A stretch of 13,027 nt of DNA from an uncultured Oscillospiraceae bacterium (lineage in GTDB: Bacteria; Bacillota_A; Clostridia; Oscillospirales; Oscillospiraceae), in assembly GCA_900769845.1 (NCBI GenBank), contig CAAGIF010000202.1:1-13027 (forward strand). The letters run 5' to 3'. The notes beneath the pieces are model-generated. The model was not told where the DNA came from, did not search any database, and was given only the letters and a program-made list of their open reading frames with translations. A program made the position numbers and the translations under genes. Every line of letters starts with the position of its first letter. The first letter of the stretch is position 1. Shown piece after piece: positions 1 through 6,836 of this stretch.

Positions 1-1289
1 AAGTCAACGATCCAGCAGATAGCATACTGATTCTCGTCGAAATGACCGGGGACCCGCTTGCCCAGCAAGGTACGAACCACGCCTGCGGTTTTCTGAGCGG
101 CGGATTTTTTGCCTGCTGCCATGCAGAAGAAGCTGCCGGGCTTCAGACCCAGCTTCTCGGTCAGAATGTCCTTGTAATCAGCCAGGAACTTGGAAACACC
201 GCCGGTCAGGTTGCCCTGTTCGTCCACCTTGACCCAGCAGACCTTGTTGCCGGTCTGGACTTCCACATCTACCAGGAGCTTGTCGATCCACTTTCTGGGC
301 TGGTTAAAGTCATGGACCACAACGGCCTTGACGGTGTTGCCCTCGAAGGGGCCGAAACCGCAGCCCTGGACTTCTGAGGTGATGTCCTGGACTTCCAGGT
401 CGATACGCAGGTCGGGCTTGTCGGATCCGTAGCGCTCCATTGCCTCGTTGAAGGGAATGTGACGGAAGGGGGCGGGGGAAACCCGGTCATACTTGCCGAA
501 GGTTTCGAATACGGGACGAAGCACCTCTTCCAGGGTGCTCAGCACATCTTCCTGGGTGGCGAAGGCCATTTCCATATCCAGCTGGTAGAACTCGCCGGGA
601 GTCCGGTCGGCCCGGGCGTCCTCGTCCCGGAAGCAGGGGGCGATCTGGAAATAACGGTCGAAACCGGAGGTCATCAGCAGCTGCTTGAACTGCTGGGGAG
701 CCTGGGGCAGGGCGTAGAACTTGCCGGGGTGGTTCCGGGCGGGAACCAGATAGTCCCGGGCACCCTCAGGAGAGGAGGCGGTCAGAATGGGCGTGGTGAT
801 CTCCAGGAAACCCTTATCGGTCATCCGCTTGCGGATATCGGCGACCACCTGGCAGCGCAGAATAATATTCTGCTTTACGGCAGGGTTACGCAGGTCCAGA
901 TAACGGTACTTCAGGCGGGTGTTCTCGTCAGCTTCCTTGGACTTGTTGATCTCGAAGGGGAGCTGGGGATGACGGCACTTGCCCAGAACCTTGATCTGGG
1001 AGGGGACGATCTCGATCTCGCCGGTGGGGATCTTGGCGTTCTTGCTTTCCCGCTCCCGGACGGTGCCGGTGACGGAAATAGTGGATTCCTTGGTGATGGG
1101 CTTAACAATGCGCATCATTTCCTCGTTTTCCACGACGACCTGAGTGGTGCCGTAGAAATCCCGAACCACCAGAAATGCAAAATTGGCGCCAACTTCCCGG
1201 GTATTCTCCAGCCAGCCGACGATGGTAACTTCTTTTCCGGCATCTGCAAGACGCAGTTCGCCGCAGTTATGTGTTCTGGATTGAATCAT
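1..1289 (-). CDS. aspS: Aspartyl-tRNA synthetase, 3' end off the left edge
   Basis: This is a class II aminoacyl-tRNA synthetase that charges tRNA-Asp in the cytoplasm. The visible 429 residues begin with an OB-fold anticodon-binding domain (about 1-105) that keeps Arg31, Phe39 and Gln50, which align with E. coli AspRS anticodon contacts. The catalytic core follows: YRYLDLR at 128-134, PQAPQQFKQLLM at 195-206, motif 2 with CFRDEDARADR at 219-229, and YGSDKPDLR at 287-295. The bacterial GAD insertion domain comes next (about 296-415), and the visible part ends in WIVD. Family members are near 590 residues, so roughly the last quarter, including motif 3, is missing. YGSDKPDLR and the GAD domain separate it from AsnRS. 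The ATG at 1289 has an AGAGGG site (1298-1303) at a normal distance. Motif 2 reads RTPGEFYQ where E. coli-type enzymes have RQPEFTQ, one residue longer. It has its own promoter and no T-box leader. Confidence 0.97.
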   Translation of the reverse strand, partial: MIQSRTHNCGELRLADAGKEVTIVGWLENTREVGANFAFLVVRDFYGTTQVVVENEEMMRIVKPITKESTISVTGTVRERESKNAKIPTGEIEIVPSQIKVLGKCRHPQLPFEINKSKEADENTRLKYRYLDLRNPAVKQNIILRCQVVADIRKRMTDKGFLEITTPILTASSPEGARDYLVPARNHPGKFYALPQAPQQFKQLLMTSGFDRYFQIAPCFRDEDARADRTPGEFYQLDMEMAFATQEDVLSTLEEVLRPVFETFGKYDRVSPAPFRHIPFNEAMERYGSDKPDLRIDLEVQDITSEVQGCGFGPFEGNTVKAVVVHDFNQPRKWIDKLLVDVEVQTGNKVCWVKVDEQGNLTGGVSKFLADYKDILTEKLGLKPGSFFCMAAGKKSAAQKTAGVVRTLLGKRVPGHFDENQYAICWIVD

Positions 1290-1327
1290 AATACAAACCC
1301 TCTTATTTCTTGTTTTCTAACCCATAC

Positions 1328-1356
1328 ATTATTTCACAAAGCGGGGAAAAAGTCAA
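1328..1356 (-). promoter_or_regulatory. Sigma-A promoter of aspS
   Basis: On the minus strand, TTGACT (1351-1356) and AATAAT (1328-1333) are separated by exactly 17 bases. Transcription would start near 1321, leaving a leader of about 30 nt with the AGAGGG ribosome site. That is too short for a T-box riboswitch. Confidence 0.75.
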
Positions 1357-1373
1357 TGATTTCAGCGGGATAA

Positions 1374-1401
1374 TTGCCGTATTCCGGCAACATATCGGCA
1401 A
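1374..1401. promoter_or_regulatory. Candidate operator: three 6-bp half-sites at 11-bp pitch
   Basis: Plus-strand reading: TTGCCG (1374-1379), five bases, CGGCAA (1385-1390), five bases, CGGCAA (1396-1401). The first is inverted relative to the other two and the pitch is 11 bp, about one helical turn. The cluster lies between the DUF1836 terminator and the aspS -35 box, where an upstream regulator would bind. The outer pair can also form a 7-bp stem (ATTGCCG 1373-1379 with CGGCAAT 1396-1402). The function is inferred only. Confidence 0.3.
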
Positions 1402-1404
1402 TGA

Positions 1405-1437
1405 AATCAAAAACCGGAAGGGCATACGCCCCTCCGG
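1405..1437 (-). terminator. Rho-independent terminator of the DUF1836 gene
   Basis: The hairpin at 1414-1437 has ten-base arms with a single A-C mismatch and an ATAC loop. On the minus strand it is followed by TTTTTG. It lies just after the DUF1836 stop codon and insulates aspS from read-through. Confidence 0.85.
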
Positions 1438-1443
1438 CAAGGA

Positions 1444-1965
1444 TCAGTGGGATTCTTCTGCGGCCATGATCTGGAAGCATTTTTCCAGAAAAATCTTTTG
1501 GCAAATGGCGATAATGGTGGCACGGAGCATGAATTTTTCGTCGGTGTGATCCTCGCCCACGGTATCCGGTGTCTCCTTCAGCCCGAAAACATGCTGCAGC
1601 ATATTCTCACACTCCAGGCAGAAATAGTTGTATGCGATGTAGGTGGGATAGGTTTGCTCCTGCAGCCGGATGAAGATAAACAGATTGTCCAGACTCAAAA
1701 CGCTTTTGGCAAGGGCGATGAAAAGCAAATGCACGATCTGCTCCCGGTCATACTGTTTCTTTACGGGATTGGACACCAGTCCTTTTTTTACATAGTTGCT
1801 GATCATGGAGCTGGTTATGGCGTTTTCCTGCAGGGGGGAAAGAATCTGGCAGATATACTTGGTTACCTGCTCCAGGTAGAGCCCTACATCGGGAATCTCA
1901 TTGTACTGGGGGAAGCGGAAATCTTGGATGGTTGCCAAAATCTGTTGCTTTGTTTTCTCTTTCAT
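1444..1965 (-). CDS. DUF1836 (YkrK-type) putative DNA-binding protein
   Basis: This 173-residue protein matches the DUF1836 family of Firmicutes. Residues 55-80 (ISNYVKKGLV, then NPVKKQYDREQIVHLL) look like a MerR-type helix-turn-helix: a recognition segment followed by the K-K-x-Y-x-R-E-Q-I wing. The remaining C-terminal half is helical with no clear catalytic motif. Family members are usually described as putative regulators with unknown targets, and I infer the same here. I chose the ATG at 1965 although the frame stays open upstream to 2172. A consensus promoter at 1982-2010 would put the RNA start near 1975, inside the longer version, so only the 1965 start fits. The leader would then be about 10 nt with no Shine-Dalgarno, which is odd. 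The gene diverges from degV and may control it and itself. Confidence 0.85.
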   Translation of the reverse strand: MKEKTKQQILATIQDFRFPQYNEIPDVGLYLEQVTKYICQILSPLQENAITSSMISNYVKKGLVSNPVKKQYDREQIVHLLFIALAKSVLSLDNLFIFIRLQEQTYPTYIAYNYFCLECENMLQHVFGLKETPDTVGEDHTDEKFMLRATIIAICQKIFLEKCFQIMAAEESH

Positions 1966-1981
1966 ACAATCACCGAGGTCA

Positions 1982-2010
1982 ATTATAGTGAAATCCGGGG
2001 CAAAAGTCAA
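1982..2010 (-). promoter_or_regulatory. Consensus promoter of the DUF1836 gene
   Basis: On the minus strand, TTGACT (2005-2010), a 17-base spacer, and a perfect TATAAT (1982-1987). The start codon at 1965 lies only about 17 bases past the -10 box, so the message would be almost leaderless. The first eight spacer bases (TTTGCCCC) closely resemble those of the aspS promoter (TTTTCCCC). Confidence 0.8.
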
Positions 2011-2033
2011 TATGGCCCCGGTTAAGACCGTGG

Positions 2034-2062
2034 TTGACAGGGGGTTGAATTGGTGATAAAAT
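2034..2062 (+). promoter_or_regulatory. Sigma-A promoter of degV
   Basis: TTGACA (2034-2039), a 17-base spacer, TAAAAT (2057-2062). It drives the DegV gene at 2115 with a leader of about 45 nt. It is back to back with the DUF1836 promoter, with 23 bases between the two -35 boxes. Confidence 0.8.
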
Positions 2063-2114
2063 GTAATCGGTTTTCGAAAAGCTGATGATAGGTTATGGAA
2101 TACGAGGTAATAAT

Positions 2115-2975
2115 ATGAGTTTTCGAATCGTTGCGGATTCCTCTGCCAATATTCTTTCTTCTGCGGATGCAAACTATACGACCGTGCCGATGAAGATCGT
2201 CACAGACCGGGAATATGTGGACGAAATCGGTCTGGACATCCGGACTATGGTAGAGGATCTGAAACAGTATAAGGGCAAAACCGGCTCCTCCTGCCCCAAT
2301 GTGGGAGAATGGCTGGAGGCGTTTACTGATGCGGAAGAGATCTTCTGCATTACCATCACCAAATACCTTTCCGGCAGCTATAATGCAGCCAAGCAGGCGG
2401 CTGACACCTACATGAGCGATCATCCCGGCAGAAAGGTGTACATATTTGACTCTCTGTCTACGGGCCCGGAAATGATGATGATCGCAGATAAAATCCGCCG
2501 CTGCGAGGCAGAGGGGGATGATTTTGAAACCACCCGGGATAAGGTTCTGGAATACCACAATCACAACCATACCCTGTTCTGCCTGGAATCGCTGACCAAT
2601 CTGGCCAGAAACGGACGGGTAAACCCGGCGGTTGCCAAAATTGCAGGCATGTTGGGCATCCGGGTGGCCGGTGATGCCAAAGGAGGTCAGCTGTCACCGG
2701 TACACAAACCCCGGGGCGCCAAAAAGGCCACACGGACTATTGTGGATATGATGAAGGAGCGGGGCTTTTACGATGGCGCGCTGGTTCGGATCGCCCATTG
2801 CTTCGCCGAGGAAGCGGCCCAGGATCTGATGGATACCTTGAAAGCGGAGTTCCCGAATATTACTATCATCCTGGAAACCACCACCGCGCTGTGCAGCTAC
2901 TATGCCGAGGTGGGCGGTCTGATCATTGGGTTTGAAGGAAGCATCAACAGCTTAAACAGCAACAACGAATTTTGA
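2115..2975 (+). CDS. DegV family (FakB-like) fatty-acid-binding protein
   Basis: The protein has 286 residues, the normal DegV length. These proteins hold a fatty acid in a deep pocket and, in the FakB branch, present it to the kinase FakA for phosphorylation and entry into phospholipid. Visible signatures are the N-terminal IVADSSANI (5-13), the Ser/Thr-rich KTGSSCP (55-61), LSGSYNAA (85-92), FDSLSTGP (111-118), and LARNGRVNP (163-171), which matches the family's KKGGRI region. The C-terminal part lacks the usual G-x-H-x-GPG segment and has YAEVGGLIIGFEG at 263-275, so the His that contacts the fatty-acid carboxylate in FakB appears to be absent. The ATG at 2115 follows GAGGT at a good distance. 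An in-frame ATG at 2085 has no ribosome site and is not used here. The gene is followed by a strong terminator and is probably monocistronic. Confidence 0.93.
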   Translation: MSFRIVADSSANILSSADANYTTVPMKIVTDREYVDEIGLDIRTMVEDLKQYKGKTGSSCPNVGEWLEAFTDAEEIFCITITKYLSGSYNAAKQAADTYMSDHPGRKVYIFDSLSTGPEMMMIADKIRRCEAEGDDFETTRDKVLEYHNHNHTLFCLESLTNLARNGRVNPAVAKIAGMLGIRVAGDAKGGQLSPVHKPRGAKKATRTIVDMMKERGFYDGALVRIAHCFAEEAAQDLMDTLKAEFPNITIILETTTALCSYYAEVGGLIIGFEGSINSLNSNNEF

Positions 2976-2982
2976 TTACAAG

Positions 2983-3009
2983 GGGCGGCTCGCCGGAGCC
3001 GCCCTCTTT
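2983..3009 (+). terminator. Rho-independent terminator after degV
   Basis: A perfect nine-base stem (GGGCGGCTC with GAGCCGCCC, 2983-3004) with a GCCG loop, followed by TCTTT. It lies eight bases after the degV stop. Confidence 0.85.
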
Positions 3010-3044
3010 GCGTCAAAATTGCGGTGGAAAAGGATGCATTCCTG

Positions 3045-3053
3045 TGCTATACT
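3045..3053 (+). promoter_or_regulatory. Likely extended -10 promoter of the methyltransferase gene
   Basis: TG-C-TATACT at 3045-3053 fits an extended -10 element. I see no good -35 box 17 bases upstream. It lies 40 bases before the start codon at 3094 and after the degV terminator, so a promoter is expected here. Confidence 0.45.
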
Positions 3054-3093
3054 GGGTGTAGCTATGTAACTACCCTGCAAAGGAGGCGCGCCT

Positions 3094-4383
3094 ATGCTGC
3101 CGGCGGCTTTTTTAGAGAGAATGAAGACCCAGTTGGGGGAAGAATACGATGCGTTTCTTACCAGTTTGGAGCGGCCAAGAGCGGTTGCCCTGCGGTATAA
3201 CCCTCTAAAGGGACAGCGACCGGAAATGCCCTTTGTCCGGGACAATGTGCCCTGGGAGCCGGAGGGCTTCTACTACGATCCCCAGGCACGGCCGGGTCTG
3301 CACACATACCATGAGGCTGGCGTATACTACTTGCAGGAAGCCAGCGCTATGGCGCCGGTGGCGCTGCTGGATCCTCAACCCGGTGAGCGGGTGTGCGATC
3401 TGTGCGCTGCGCCCGGAGGAAAGACCACCCAGATTGCCGGCAGAATGCTGGGAAAAGGTTTTTTGCTATGCAACGAGATCAATCCCAAACGGGCAAAGAT
3501 CCTCTCCCGGAATGTGGAGAGAATGGGCGTTGCCAATGCGCTGGTGACCAATGAACACCCGGCTGCCCTTGCGGAGCGGTTCGCCGGATACTTTGACAGA
3601 GTGCTGATCGATGCGCCCTGTTCCGGAGAGGGAATGTTCCGCAAGGAGGAAGCTGCGGTGACGGATTGGAGTCCGGAAACGGTGCGGATGTGCGCCAACC
3701 GGCAGGGGGAGATCCTCCATTCCGGCGCCATGCTGGTTCGCCCCGGGGGACGGTTGGTGTATTCCACCTGCACCTTTGCCCCGGAAGAGAATGAACAGGC
3801 GGTTGCAGCCTTCCTTGCAACCCATCCGGATTTTGAGCCGGAGGTTATAGAAACACCATGGTTCGCTCCCGGGGAAAATGGCAGCCACAGGATGTGGCCC
3901 CATAAGCTTTTGGGCGAGGGGCATTTTGCGGCGGTCTTGCACAAAAAGGGGCAGGAAACGATGGAATTTACAGCGGCGCCCGGGGAAAAACTACCCAAAC
4001 AGTGGCTGGATTTTGCCGCGCAAATGAAGATCATACTGCCGGAAGGAGAGGCGATGACCTTTGGTCACAGCCTTTACTGGGTGCCGGAGGAACTGCCTGC
4101 CATCCGGGGGCTGAAGGTGCTGCGGCCGGGATTATGCCTTGGCGAGGTAAAGAAAGACCGGTTTGAACCGGATCATGCTCTGGCGCTGTGGCTGAAGAAC
4201 TGCGCTTCCACCCAGGACTATGCGCCGGATTCTTCGGAAATGGCTGCCTACCTTCACGGAGATGTGGTACCCTCCTCCAAAAAAGGCTGGACATTGGTTA
4301 CTGCCGGGGGATACAGCGTTGGCTGGGGCAAGGGTGATGGCAATGTGCTGAAAAACCATTATCCCAAGGGACTCAGACGGTAA
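3094..4383 (+). CDS. RsmF/NOL1-NOP2-Sun family rRNA cytosine-C5 methyltransferase
   Basis: This 429-residue SAM-dependent enzyme methylates a cytosine at C5 in RNA, by homology 16S rRNA. The N-terminal segment (1-95) holds the family's substrate-binding lead-in (RYNPLK at 34-39, YYLQEASAM at 78-86). The Rossmann core has motif I DLCAAPGGK (102-110), motif IV DAPCSGEGMFRK (173-184, Cys176) and motif VI STCTF (224-228, catalytic Cys226). Both cysteines needed for the covalent mechanism are present. The C-terminal 140 residues match the RsmF-type RNA-binding, PUA-like tail, including the G-W-G-K-G near the end, and this separates it from the shorter RsmB. A strong AAAGGAGG (from about 3079) lies eight bases before the ATG. 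The exact target cytosine cannot be read from sequence. It is probably transcribed alone, because murA has its own promoter. Confidence 0.93.
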   Translation: MLPAAFLERMKTQLGEEYDAFLTSLERPRAVALRYNPLKGQRPEMPFVRDNVPWEPEGFYYDPQARPGLHTYHEAGVYYLQEASAMAPVALLDPQPGERVCDLCAAPGGKTTQIAGRMLGKGFLLCNEINPKRAKILSRNVERMGVANALVTNEHPAALAERFAGYFDRVLIDAPCSGEGMFRKEEAAVTDWSPETVRMCANRQGEILHSGAMLVRPGGRLVYSTCTFAPEENEQAVAAFLATHPDFEPEVIETPWFAPGENGSHRMWPHKLLGEGHFAAVLHKKGQETMEFTAAPGEKLPKQWLDFAAQMKIILPEGEAMTFGHSLYWVPEELPAIRGLKVLRPGLCLGEVKKDRFEPDHALALWLKNCASTQDYAPDSSEMAAYLHGDVVPSSKKGWTLVTAGGYSVGWGKGDGNVLKNHYPKGLRR

Positions 4384-4398
4384 CAGAAGAAAATATAC

Positions 4399-4427
4399 TT
4401 TACATAATCCGGTTTCTGTGATACAAT
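4399..4427 (+). promoter_or_regulatory. Sigma-A promoter of murA
   Basis: TTTACA (4399-4404), a 17-base spacer, TACAAT (4422-4427), giving a leader of about 45 nt before the TTG start at 4479. Confidence 0.75.
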
Positions 4428-4478
4428 AATCGAGTATCTAACACTTTTGACCAATCCATCGCAAGGAGAGGATATTCC

Positions 4479-5744
4479 TTGGCCAGATATAAAATTCATG
4501 GCGGGTCGCCCCTCAGCGGCTCTGTCACCATCAGCGGCGCAAAGAATGCAGCCGTGGCCATCCTGCCCGCAGCCCTGCTGGTAAAGGGCGTGTGCAGAAT
4601 TGAAAATGTGCCGGACATTTCGGATGTCCGTATTCTGTTGGAGATCATTCAGGACATGGGCGCTAAGGTGGAAAAGCCGGAGCCCGGCGTCGTGGTGATC
4701 GATAGTTCCGGACCCATCAGCACCAATCCCAACGAGGAACTTGTCAAAAAAATGCGCGCCAGTTACTATCTGATGGGCGTGCTTTTGGGAAGATTCGGAA
4801 AGGCCCATGTTGCCCTGCCCGGCGGCTGTAACTTTGCTGCCCGGCCCATTGACCAGCACATCAAGGGTTTCTACCTTCTGGGCGCTGAGGTGGAGGAGAC
4901 AGATGAATATGTTTCCATGTCTCCCAGCGAAATGGGTCTGCAGGGTGCCAGAGTGAATCTGGATATGGCCAGCGTGGGCGCAACCATCAACATCATGCTG
5001 GCAGCTACCCTGATTCCCGGTATGACTATTATTGGCAATGCGGCAAAGGAACCCCATATTGTGGACCTTGCCAACTTTCTGAATACCATGGGCGCCAAGG
5101 TCTACGGCGCCGGTACGGATACCGTGAAGATCCGCGGTGTCAATGCGCTGAAGGGCGGCACCTACGCCATTATTCCCGACCAGATCGAGGCGGGAACCTA
5201 TATGGCTGCGGTGGCAGCTGCCGGCGGCAATGTGCTGGTGCAGAATGTGATCCCAAAGCACATGGAGTGCATCACCATCAAGCTTCAGGAAATGGGCGTT
5301 CGGGTGCTGAACTATGATGATTCTATCCGTGTCATCAGCAACGGCAAGCTCCGTCCCACAACAGTTAAGACTCGTCCTTACCCCGGTTTCCCCACGGATA
5401 TGCAGGCGCAGATCTGTGTGTGCATGTCCCGGGCGGGAGGCATCAGCCGCCTGACAGAGAGTGTTTATGAGACCCGATTCTTCGGTTACTGCACGGAACT
5501 GCAGAGTATGGGCGCCAATATCCAGATCGTGGGCAAAACCGCAACGGTGATCGGCGTGGATCAGCTTCACGGTGCAGTGGTTACAGCCAAGGATCTGCGG
5601 GCCGGTGCGGCGCTGGTGATCGCAGGACTGTCTGCGGAGGGCGTGACAGAGGTGGAGAATATCCACTTCATTGAGCGTGGCTATGAAAATCTGGTGGAAA
5701 AACTGACGGCGCTGGGCGCCACCATCACCAGAGTGGATGACTGA
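4479..5744 (+). CDS. murA: UDP-N-acetylglucosamine 1-carboxyvinyltransferase MurA
   Basis: This enzyme catalyses the first committed step of peptidoglycan synthesis: transfer of enolpyruvate from phosphoenolpyruvate to UDP-GlcNAc in the cytoplasm. It has 421 residues, full length for the family, and is built of two inside-out alpha/beta barrels. Seen residues are Lys22 in SGAKNAA (19-25), the active-site loop PGGCNFAARPIDQH with Cys117 (the fosfomycin-target Cys115 position of E. coli), and the YPGFPTDMQAQ segment carrying the catalytic Asp, plus the C-terminal RGYENLVEKL. The start is a TTG at 4479. AAGGAGAG (4463-4470) is correctly spaced and the family N-terminus begins here, with no ATG alternative. 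Firmicutes often have two paralogues (murA and murZ), and I cannot tell which this is. It ends in a terminator shared with convergent cysK. Confidence 0.96.
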   Translation: MARYKIHGGSPLSGSVTISGAKNAAVAILPAALLVKGVCRIENVPDISDVRILLEIIQDMGAKVEKPEPGVVVIDSSGPISTNPNEELVKKMRASYYLMGVLLGRFGKAHVALPGGCNFAARPIDQHIKGFYLLGAEVEETDEYVSMSPSEMGLQGARVNLDMASVGATINIMLAATLIPGMTIIGNAAKEPHIVDLANFLNTMGAKVYGAGTDTVKIRGVNALKGGTYAIIPDQIEAGTYMAAVAAAGGNVLVQNVIPKHMECITIKLQEMGVRVLNYDDSIRVISNGKLRPTTVKTRPYPGFPTDMQAQICVCMSRAGGISRLTESVYETRFFGYCTELQSMGANIQIVGKTATVIGVDQLHGAVVTAKDLRAGAALVIAGLSAEGVTEVENIHFIERGYENLVEKLTALGATITRVDD

Positions 5745-5750
5745 ATAAAG

Positions 5751-5782
5751 AAAATCTCCCGGAGTGATCCGGGAGATTTTTT
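5751..5782. terminator. Bidirectional terminator between murA and cysK
   Basis: A 12-base perfect stem (AAAATCTCCCGG 5751-5762 with CCGGGAGATTTT 5769-5780) and an AGTGAT loop. It has T-runs on the plus side and A-runs (T on the minus strand) on the other side, so it serves both convergent genes. Confidence 0.93.
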
Positions 5783-5785
5783 GTA

Positions 5786-6718
5786 TCAGGTTTCAAACAG
5801 ACCGGTGGACAGATACCGCTCTCCCGTATCAGGGAGAAGCACTACAATGGTCTTACCCCGACTCTCGGGCTTTCTAGCCAGCTCCAGCGCCCCGTGAAGG
5901 GCCGCACCGGAAGAAATGCCGCAGAGAATACCCTCGCACCGACCCAGCATACGGGCGGCAGCGCAGGCCTCTGGGGTCGTGACGGGAAGGATGCGGTCGT
6001 AAATTCCGGTATCCAAAGCTTTAGGAATAAAGTTTGCGCCGATACCCTGAAGTCCATGAGGGCCGGAACGGCCTTCGGAAAGCAGAGGGGAATCCGCAGG
6101 CTCCACAGCAATAATCTCTACTTTGGGATTTTGTTCTTTCAGATACCGGCCGGTGCCGGTGATACTGCCGCCGGTTCCAACGCCGGCGACGAAAATGTCC
6201 ACCTTTCCGACGGTGTCCCGCCAGATCTCCGGGCCGGTGGTCAGGTAGTGGGCCTCCGGGTTGGCGGGGTTGGAAAACTGATCGGGAATGAAGCTTTCAG
6301 GAATTTGGGCTGCCAGCTCTTCCGCCTTCCGGATGGCGCCGGTCATTCCCTCGGCGCCAGGGGTCAGCACCAGCTCCGCGCCGTAGGCTGCCATCAGCAG
6401 CTGCCGTTCCCGGCTCATGGAATCGGGCATGACGATCATGCAGCGGTAGCCCCTTGCAGCGGCCACGGCCGCCAGACCGATGCCGGTATTGCCGGAGGTG
6501 GGCTCAATGATGGTGCTGCCGGGCTTCAGAAGTCCCTTGATTTCCGCGTCCCGGATCATGGACAGCGCCACCCGGTCCTTGGCAGAGCCGCCGGGGTTAA
6601 AAGATTCCAGCTTTGCCAGAATCCGGCAGGAAAGACCCAGTTTCTTTTCGATATTTGTCAGTTCCAGCAGTGGCGTTGCGCCGATGAGCTGGTCCATAGA
6701 AGTATACACAGTTGCCAT
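5786..6718 (-). CDS. cysK: Cysteine synthase A (O-acetylserine sulfhydrylase)
   Basis: This PLP enzyme makes L-cysteine from O-acetylserine and sulfide. It has 310 residues, the normal length. Lys47 in GGSAKDR (43-49) is the Schiff-base lysine. PTSGNTGIG (73-81) is the substrate-binding loop, GVGTGGSITGTG binds the PLP phosphate, and GISSGAA is near the C-terminus. The ATG at 6718 follows a GGGAGG site at good distance. It is divergent from cysE, which makes its substrate O-acetylserine, so the pair forms the complete two-step serine-to-cysteine route. The promoter is a perfect consensus with no visible T-box or S-box leader, and control, if any, would act at the shared intergenic DNA. Cystathionine beta-synthase-like and CysM paralogues are possible alternatives, but motifs and context favour CysK. 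Confidence 0.95.
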   Translation of the reverse strand: MATVYTSMDQLIGATPLLELTNIEKKLGLSCRILAKLESFNPGGSAKDRVALSMIRDAEIKGLLKPGSTIIEPTSGNTGIGLAAVAAARGYRCMIVMPDSMSRERQLLMAAYGAELVLTPGAEGMTGAIRKAEELAAQIPESFIPDQFSNPANPEAHYLTTGPEIWRDTVGKVDIFVAGVGTGGSITGTGRYLKEQNPKVEIIAVEPADSPLLSEGRSGPHGLQGIGANFIPKALDTGIYDRILPVTTPEACAAARMLGRCEGILCGISSGAALHGALELARKPESRGKTIVVLLPDTGERYLSTGLFET

Positions 6719-6753
6719 AGGATGACCTCCCAGTGTGTGATCGGAACATTCCT

Positions 6754-6782
6754 ATTATATCCCGGCGGGCTGCCGCTGTCAA
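6754..6782 (-). promoter_or_regulatory. Perfect-consensus promoter of cysK
   Basis: On the minus strand, TTGACA (6777-6782), a 17-base spacer, TATAAT (6754-6759). The leader is short, about 30 nt, ending in the GGGAGG ribosome site. Confidence 0.88.
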
Positions 6783-6787
6783 TTGGA

Positions 6788-6816
6788 TTGACTTTGCAGG
6801 AAACTTATGGTATAAC
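6788..6816 (+). promoter_or_regulatory. Sigma-A promoter of cysE
   Basis: TTGACT (6788-6793), a 17-base spacer, TATAAC (6811-6816). Its -35 box lies five bases from that of cysK. Together they form GTCAAT-TGG-ATTGAC (6778-6792), a perfect 6-bp inverted repeat around the promoter-pair centre. Confidence 0.8.
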
Positions 6817-6836
6817 GGGCAAAAGGGGGCGTGATT

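Noticed and set aside
1290..1350. T-box leader for aspS
   Set aside because: The leader from the predicted start is only about 30 nt, too short for a T-box; no specifier stem or T-box sequence is visible.
459..1373. A 304-codon plus-strand frame opposite aspS
   Set aside because: It is an antisense shadow of a clear AspRS with intact class II motifs.
2085..2114. Upstream in-frame ATG for degV, adding ten residues
   Set aside because: It has no ribosome site, while the ATG at 2115 has GAGGT and matches the family's N-terminus.
4359..5666. A 435-codon open frame opposite murA
   Set aside because: It is an antisense shadow: the plus strand encodes full-length MurA with its catalytic Cys, a promoter and a ribosome site. 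The antisense product is rich in His and has no family pattern.
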